From CAZTHM01 sp041946825 (GTDB taxonomy: Bacteria; Acidobacteriota; Terriglobia; UBA7540), in assembly GCA_041946825.1 (NCBI GenBank), contig JBHGBD010000008.1, positions 96,391 to 160,390 of the forward strand: a stretch of 64,000 nt of DNA, in the 5' to 3' direction. The stretch's first letter is position 1; each line of letters begins with the position of its first letter. The position numbers and the translations under genes were made by a program. Under the pieces are notes generated by a model that was given only the letters and a program-made list of their open reading frames with translations, searched no databases and was not told the origin of the DNA. Shown piece after piece: positions 59,269 through 64,000 of this stretch.

Positions 59269-60591
59269 TCATTCTGCTTCAGAGATGCACTTCTCCAGCA
59301 CTTCCAGCGCGAAGTCAATCTGATCCCGCTCCACAACGAGCGGGGGCATAAATCGCACCGTGCTTTCACCGCAGCCCAGCACCAGCACCCCCTGCTCGAA
59401 CGCGCGCTGGATGATTTTCTTCCGCGCCTCGGGATGGGGCTCGCGGGTCTGCTGACTCTTCACGAGTTCGATGCCGATCATCAGTCCCAGCCCGCGGATG
59501 TCACCGACGACGGAGTGCTTCTGCTTCCACCCGGCAATTCGACTCAGGATGTATTCGCCCATCTGGGCGGCGTTGGAGATGTACTTCTCTTCCAGAAGGC
59601 GAATGGTTTCCATGGCTGCGGCGCAGGCCACAGGGTTGCCGCCGAAAGTCGAAGCGTGCGCGCCGGGGCCCCAATCCATGATGTCCGCGCGAGCGATCGT
59701 GGCGCTGAGTGGAAGCCCCGAAGCGATCCCTTTCGCCGTGATCAGGATGTCGGGCGCCACGCCGAAATGCTCGCAGGCCCACATCTTGCCGGTGCGGCCC
59801 ATCCCGCACTGAACTTCGTCGAAGACCAGCAGGATGCCGTGTTTGTTGGTCAACTCCCGCAGTCGGGCGAGGAAATCCCGCGGTGGGACAACGTAGCCAC
59901 CCTCCCCTTGCACCGGCTCGACCATGATCGCGGCGACTTCTTCGGGCGGCACCGAGGTCTTGAAGAGTTTCTCGATGAACCCAACCGAATCACAATGGCA
60001 TTCGCCCGGGCCGTGTCCGAACGTGCAGCGATAGGGGTTGGGGTAAGGCACGTGCGAAACGCCGGGAAGCAGCGGACCGAACCCGTTGCGCTGCACGGCT
60101 TTCGAGGCGGTCAGAGACAACGCCCCGAACGTCCGCCCGTGGAAGCTGTTCAGGAAAGCGATGAATCGGTGGCGACGCGTGTGATAGCGCGCCAGCTTCA
60201 TGGCGGCTTCCATGGCCTCGGTGCCCGAGTTGCCGAAGTAAACCCGCTTGGGGAAATTTCCCGGCGCGACCTGCGCCAGCTTTTCCGCCAGCTGCGCCAG
60301 GAGGGGGTAGTAGAAATCCGTTCCTGACATGTGAATCAGTTCGGCCGCTTGCTTCTGAATCGCCCGCACGACGTCGGGATGACAGTGTCCCGTCGAAACC
60401 ACGGCGATCCCCGCGCTGAAGTCGAGGAAGACGTTTCCGTCCACGTCTTCGACCATCATGCCTTCGCCACGCCGCGCCACCAGCGGGTAATCGCGCGTGT
60501 AAGAAGGGGAAACAAACTGCCGATCGAGCGCCAGAACCCGCTGGGCCTCCGGCCCAGGTGGCGGCGTCTTAATTCGAGGTAGTCTCTCCAT
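59269..60591 (-). CDS. Class III PLP aminotransferase (4-aminobutyrate / acetylornithine type)
   Basis: 440 residues; ATG after GGAGGAGC. Class III landmarks: GMMVEDVDGNVFLDFSAGIAV, YFGNSGTEAMEAAMKLARYHT, SFHGRTFGALSLT, LLVFDEVQCGMGRTGKMWACEHFGVAPDILITAKGIASGLPL (Schiff-base Lys), and HASTFGGNPVACAAA. Best resemblance is GABA/omega-amino-acid aminotransferases. Converts an amine-terminated substrate with 2-oxoglutarate. The substrate cannot be fixed from sequence. No biosynthetic neighbours. Confidence 0.8.
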   Translation of the reverse strand: MERLPRIKTPPPGPEAQRVLALDRQFVSPSYTRDYPLVARRGEGMMVEDVDGNVFLDFSAGIAVVSTGHCHPDVVRAIQKQAAELIHMSGTDFYYPLLAQLAEKLAQVAPGNFPKRVYFGNSGTEAMEAAMKLARYHTRRHRFIAFLNSFHGRTFGALSLTASKAVQRNGFGPLLPGVSHVPYPNPYRCTFGHGPGECHCDSVGFIEKLFKTSVPPEEVAAIMVEPVQGEGGYVVPPRDFLARLRELTNKHGILLVFDEVQCGMGRTGKMWACEHFGVAPDILITAKGIASGLPLSATIARADIMDWGPGAHASTFGGNPVACAAAMETIRLLEEKYISNAAQMGEYILSRIAGWKQKHSVVGDIRGLGLMIGIELVKSQQTREPHPEARKKIIQRAFEQGVLVLGCGESTVRFMPPLVVERDQIDFALEVLEKCISEAE

Positions 60592-60778
60592 GATGTTGCT
60601 CCTCCGTCTGCGTTGAGCTTCGCTCAGCAGGTTGGTGAATTTTGAGGGGGACCAGACACCAGAGGAGCATCAATCGCCGCCAAAGAGGTTGGGGCGAGCG
60701 GAAGAGGGAAGCGTCGAGCGGGAAATAAACAAATTCATCGTTGCCACCATGCGGGCGTTCGAGCGCCCCTCGGGAGTT

Positions 60779-61165
60779 TTACTGCGGGCGCCCTTTCGGC
60801 TTGTCGCCGTTGCCGTGCTCCAATCCCTGAATGAAAGCGTCCATGCGCTGAAAAAGTGAGGTCATGGCGGCCTGCATCAGCATGATCTGCTGCCCGTGGG
60901 CTTCAACAGTCGATTTCAAGTTGTCAACGCTCGAACTCAGGTTCTCGACGGTCGAAATCAGATTCCCCACAGATGAAGCCAGAGAGGAGGTTGCAGATTG
61001 CAGGAGGCTGAGCTGGTGATCATGGCTTTCCACCGCTGAGACAACACGATCCAGCCGATGGTCAATGCGGTTAAGAATCTCGCCTTGAACGACGAGGTTG
61101 TCTTCGATGCGCTTGAAACGTTCCTCATGCAATTTGAGGCCCTGCTCAATTTCCTGCAATGTCAC
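60779..61165 (-). CDS. Coiled-coil protein
   Basis: 128 residues from a GTG at 61165, eight bases after GGAGG; the frame continues upstream to 61198 without a ribosome site. Nearly the whole chain is coiled coil with 7-residue periodicity (VSAVESHDHQLSLLQSATSSLASSVGNLISTVENLSSSVDNLKSTVEAHGQQIML). No catalytic motif. It lies between cysS and the aminotransferase, same direction. Function unknown. Confidence 0.6.
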   Translation of the reverse strand: MTLQEIEQGLKLHEERFKRIEDNLVVQGEILNRIDHRLDRVVSAVESHDHQLSLLQSATSSLASSVGNLISTVENLSSSVDNLKSTVEAHGQQIMLMQAAMTSLFQRMDAFIQGLEHGNGDKPKGRPQ

Positions 61166-61234
61166 TTCAGGCCTCCTCTGTGCGCAGCGCCCGACCATTG
61201 ATGGCGTTCCGCGAGGGATACTTCTTGGCCGTGG

Positions 61235-62731
61235 CTACTTCCGCTTCCAGCGCGTTCCGGCTTTCGTATCTTCCAGTATAACCCCGGCATTCAAGAGGGC
61301 GTTACGAATATTGTCGGCGGAGGCAAAATCGCCTCGCCGGCGTGCGGCGTTGCGTTCGGCGATTTGCCGCTCGATTTCGGCGTCCGGCAACGTTTCCGCC
61401 AGGACAGCGGAGGTGTAACCATCACCAATTGAATCGGACGCCGCAACTTCCACCGGCTTGATGAATCCGAACTTCACCAGCTTGGCGTGGTCCGTGTCTT
61501 CAAGTACGGCGAAAATCCGGTCCCAGCGCTCCAGGACGTCGAGGAAGGCGGGGCGGTCTCCGTCGTGGAACTCGCCGCGGTCCATGGCGGTGTTGGTGTC
61601 GCGCACCAAGTCGAAGATGGCCGCCAGCGCCTCGGCGGTATTCAGATTATCGTCGAGAGAATCTTCGAACTTCTTGACGGCCTCGCGCGCGCGCGCCTGC
61701 AATTCGCCGCTTTCGCCCGCCGGAAACTTCTCCATCGTCAGCCGGTAGCGGAAATTGCGCAGCCGCTCGATGGACTGCTGCGCCTGGTGCAAGCCGTCGA
61801 AGGTGAAATTGAGCTGCCGGCGATACGGCACGGAAGCCAGTAGATATCGGATCGCCGTGGGCTTGTGACCTTTGGCGATCAGGTCGCGCAGCGTGAAGAA
61901 GTTTCCCAGCGACTTCGACATCTTCTCGCCGTTCACGATCAAATGTTCGGCGTGCAGCCAGTAGCGCACGAAGGGCTTGCCCGTCGCAGCTTCGCTCTGG
62001 GCGATTTCGTTCTCGTGGTGGGGAAAGACCAGATCCGTGCCGCCCGAATGAATGTCGAAAGTCTCGCCCAGATATTTCATCGACATCACGGAGCACTCGA
62101 TGTGCCAGCCGGGGCGGCCGCGCCCGATCGGAGTGTCCCAAAAAGGCTCGCCTTCTTTCGCCGCCTTCCAGAGCACGAAGTCGCGCGCGTCGGCTTTATC
62201 GTACTCGTCGCTATCGACCCCGCTCCGAGCGGGGCCGGCCCGCATGCCTTCGAGGTCGATTTTCGAAAGCTTTCCATATTCGGGAAATTTGCTGACGGGG
62301 AAATAGACTGACCCATCGCTGGTGTACGCAAAGCCTTTCGCCTGGAGCGTCTGGATGAGCTTCACCATGTCGTCGATGTGGTCGGTGGCGCGGACCACGA
62401 CCTCGGGCGTTTCGAGGTTCAGAAGCTGCGCGTCAACTTGGAAGGCCTCAATGAACCTGGCGGTGAAGTCCCGCAGGGATATCCCCGCCGCCTGCGCGCC
62501 GCGGATGGTCTTGTCGTCGATATCCGTCAGGTTCGAGACGTGCCGGACTTCATAGCCTCGATACTTCAGGTAGCGGCGCAGGATGTCCTGAAAGACGAAT
62601 GTCCGGTAGTTGCCGATGTGGGCGTAGTCGTACACCGTCAGCCCGCAGGTGTACATGCGGACTCGGTTGTCCTCGAGCGGATGGAAGTCCTCCACCCGTC
62701 CCGTCAGCGTGTTGTGAAAACGCAGGGGCAT
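61235..62731 (-). CDS. cysS: Cysteinyl-tRNA synthetase
   Basis: 498 residues, normal length. Class I landmarks: TCGLTVYDYAHIGNYRTFVFQDIL (HIGN), a zinc-binding cysteine region (GWHIECSVMSMKYLG, HHENE), and NGEKMSKSLGNFF (KMSKS). Charges tRNA-Cys with cysteine. The cognate tRNA-Cys gene, whose 3' end is the island attachment site, lies 4.3 kb downstream on the same strand. Confidence 0.96.
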   Translation of the reverse strand: MPLRFHNTLTGRVEDFHPLEDNRVRMYTCGLTVYDYAHIGNYRTFVFQDILRRYLKYRGYEVRHVSNLTDIDDKTIRGAQAAGISLRDFTARFIEAFQVDAQLLNLETPEVVVRATDHIDDMVKLIQTLQAKGFAYTSDGSVYFPVSKFPEYGKLSKIDLEGMRAGPARSGVDSDEYDKADARDFVLWKAAKEGEPFWDTPIGRGRPGWHIECSVMSMKYLGETFDIHSGGTDLVFPHHENEIAQSEAATGKPFVRYWLHAEHLIVNGEKMSKSLGNFFTLRDLIAKGHKPTAIRYLLASVPYRRQLNFTFDGLHQAQQSIERLRNFRYRLTMEKFPAGESGELQARAREAVKKFEDSLDDNLNTAEALAAIFDLVRDTNTAMDRGEFHDGDRPAFLDVLERWDRIFAVLEDTDHAKLVKFGFIKPVEVAASDSIGDGYTSAVLAETLPDAEIERQIAERNAARRRGDFASADNIRNALLNAGVILEDTKAGTRWKRK

Positions 62732-62771
62732 CTACAGATCCCTCGGGCGCCACGAGTTCAAACGATTGATA

Positions 62772-63587
62772 TTATCGGCCTGCGTCGAGGCAAGTCAAGG
62801 AAAGAGCAGGGCATTGCCAATTGCGAAGCGGAGAGCAGCCTGGCGGACTGCTTGGATCGAGGCCGTTCCAAGTCGGACTCCAATCATTTCGGGGGGAAGC
62901 GCTGGCGACGTTAATCGCTGGCCGCAATGCCACACGTGATCGCAGATTGGCGCGCATTCGATCCGCTTCCTCCCGAGCGAAGAGGAGCATTGCGGTACCA
63001 TCGCAGAAATCTCTTTGGCGCCAGTCGCCGCGCATGATACCTCGCTTGGAATGTTCCTCCGTGCGCAGTAGCAGGTGGCCGATTTCATGCGTCGTAGCCC
63101 GGCCTAAGCCTAGACCGAGGGCGGATTCGTCGCCTCGGGCGAGCGACAGGATACGCTGGTAGAAGACGCTGGCGAATGAGCCCGGTGGTCCCTCCTTGCT
63201 CACCAAAGCGAAGCCGACCTTGGAGTGGTCGAAGGGCAGGCCCTTTTCCATAGAGCTTGAGACGAACCTCAGGATGATGTCGGCAGGGGTGAGCGGCTGA
63301 TGGCAGGCGGGATGTGCCTCGTAATCCGCTGCCTCGAGCGGGCAGTCAACCCAGACTGTCGCGATTCCCGCCTGGGCCAGAATCTGCGCCGCCTCCTTTT
63401 CAGCCGCCGCGAGGATTCTCCGCTCGACCCTTGCATAGTCGTAGACACGGACTCTAATGGACGGCGTCGGTTCCGCAGCGTTCGCCGGCCGCGAGAAGGC
63501 GAGAGCGGCCAGGCTGGCGCCTACAAGCCGCCAGGCCATCCAGCGGATTCTCGAATCCCCAGCCACCAATCTCTGCGCCCTTTGCAT
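62772..63587 (-). CDS. Secreted HExxH metalloprotease-like protein
   Basis: 271 residues; signal-like start WRLVGASLAALAFSRPANAA. THEIGHLLLRTEEHSKRGIMRGDW gives HEIGH plus a later His and a Met, a metzincin-like arrangement, but with two residues more than the standard HExxHxxGxxH spacing. AGIATVWVDC before it and DIILRFVS resemble a family of secreted proteins common in Acidobacteriota. Probably a periplasmic or surface protease, but activity is unproven. Ends 40 bases before cysS. Confidence 0.7.
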   Translation of the reverse strand: MQRAQRLVAGDSRIRWMAWRLVGASLAALAFSRPANAAEPTPSIRVRVYDYARVERRILAAAEKEAAQILAQAGIATVWVDCPLEAADYEAHPACHQPLTPADIILRFVSSSMEKGLPFDHSKVGFALVSKEGPPGSFASVFYQRILSLARGDESALGLGLGRATTHEIGHLLLRTEEHSKRGIMRGDWRQRDFCDGTAMLLFAREEADRMRANLRSRVALRPAINVASASPRNDWSPTWNGLDPSSPPGCSPLRNWQCPALSLTCLDAGR

Positions 63588-64000
63588 GGCATGCCCCCCT
63601 TGGGTCTTAGGACGCAGAAAGCGACTTTTTGTCAGGTTGGCAGGTCCTTGATCATTGCGGGTTAGCCCCTGGTGCAGCGCCAGTTACGAAATATCTCTTT
63701 GTATTTCAGTCTGTTACTGGACGACGGTGGGTGGCGCATCGATCGCACTTTTTGCGATGTGTATGATGAAGGAGGCAAACGGAGGTATAAGAAATGAGAT
63801 AATGCTTACGTCTCAGGCCATAGTGATGATGCGAGCAAGACCTGGGAAGATTGCAGAAGCCACGGTCGCACACATGCCAAAAAACGGCATGTATGCGCCA
63901 CCCGCGATTCGGCGGGCTGGCGCAGACCCGGCTTTGTGGGGTCTGCGGTGCCCCGAAGGGGCAGACCATTCTGGCGATAAAATGAGCCATGGTGTGCCCA
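63588..64000. other. Intergenic region with a chain of stem-loops
   Basis: No gene is supported. From 63872 to 63967 four stems follow one another: 63873-63878/63886-63891, 63895-63900/63918-63923, 63923-63929/63939-63945 and 63940-63946/63961-63967. The last two share GGGTCTG, so they are mutually exclusive. This looks like a dispersed repeat or a structured leader of a gene beyond the window. Confidence 0.5.

Noticed and set aside
59134..60327. 397-codon plus-strand frame
   Set aside because: Antisense to the class III aminotransferase and part of the four-helix gene.
63706..63990. 94-codon minus-strand frame at the window end
   Set aside because: Runs through the stem-loop chain; cysteine/histidine-rich low-quality translation with no start context.

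Overview
This window is a bacterial chromosome segment, most likely from an Acidobacteriota member (Bryobacterales/Solibacter-like). That assignment is inferred from gene content: an Oar-type TonB receptor with a carboxypeptidase-regulatory domain, a cytochrome c/PQQ fusion dehydrogenase, a sulfatase fold fused to TPRs, twin-arginine-exported MBL and DegT-type proteins, and a secreted HExxH protein. The flanks look GC-rich; the middle third looks visibly lower in GC and is dense with defence genes (judged by eye, not computed).

Layout. 1-19784, left flank: a coiled-coil fragment, a LamG-like exported protein, a tandem MBL protein, a double alpha/beta hydrolase, a PQQ dehydrogenase, a sulfatase-like/TPR protein, a TPR protein, a TonB receptor, and a DegT aminotransferase with an MFS transporter. 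This reads as a periplasmic and outer-membrane catabolism region. 20041-20267 holds a collapsed excisionase/integrase remnant.

20334-56892: a genomic island of about 36.5 kb bounded by perfect 45-bp direct repeats. The right copy is the 3' end of an intact tRNA-Cys(GCA) at 56848-56922 (minus); the left copy is a duplicate. An integrase/excisionase pair lies at each end, and the 11-mer TTGCGTGGGAC recurs as pairs just inside both ends. The cargo is a defence island. (i) A ubiquitin-like conjugation operon (Ubl-E2-JAB-E1, 22107-24892), divergent from an XRE/ImmA-IrrE pair. (ii) A secreted-protein operon divergent from an XRE gene, with palindromic -35 boxes. (iii) A two-gene signalling pair (GHKL-PRTase-PRTase-GHKL, 1538 aa; receiver-APH kinase, 567 aa) that I do not recognise as a named system. 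(iv) A type I R-M operon with three extra genes, including an 885-aa protein that combines R-, M- and S-like pieces with a HEPN-like C-terminus. (v) A TM0106-type RecB nuclease and a free-standing RarA C-terminal-like protein. (vi) A five-gene type IV CBASS (QueC-like, TGT-like, CD-NTase, HhH glycosylase, SLOG plus deoxyribosyltransferase-like effector). (vii) A solitary PD-(D/E)XK-like protein with a divergent XRE gene.

56848-64000, right flank: tRNA-Cys, a 5'-truncated tRNA-Gly, galT, yraN, a four-helix-bundle gene inside inverted repeats, a class III aminotransferase, a coiled-coil protein, cysS and a secreted metalloprotease-like gene. The two strongest candidates for undescribed biology are the GHKL/PRTase + receiver/APH pair and the composite 885-aa protein of the R-M operon. 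The Ubl with no C-terminal glycine and the SLOG-deoxyribosyltransferase CBASS effector come next.
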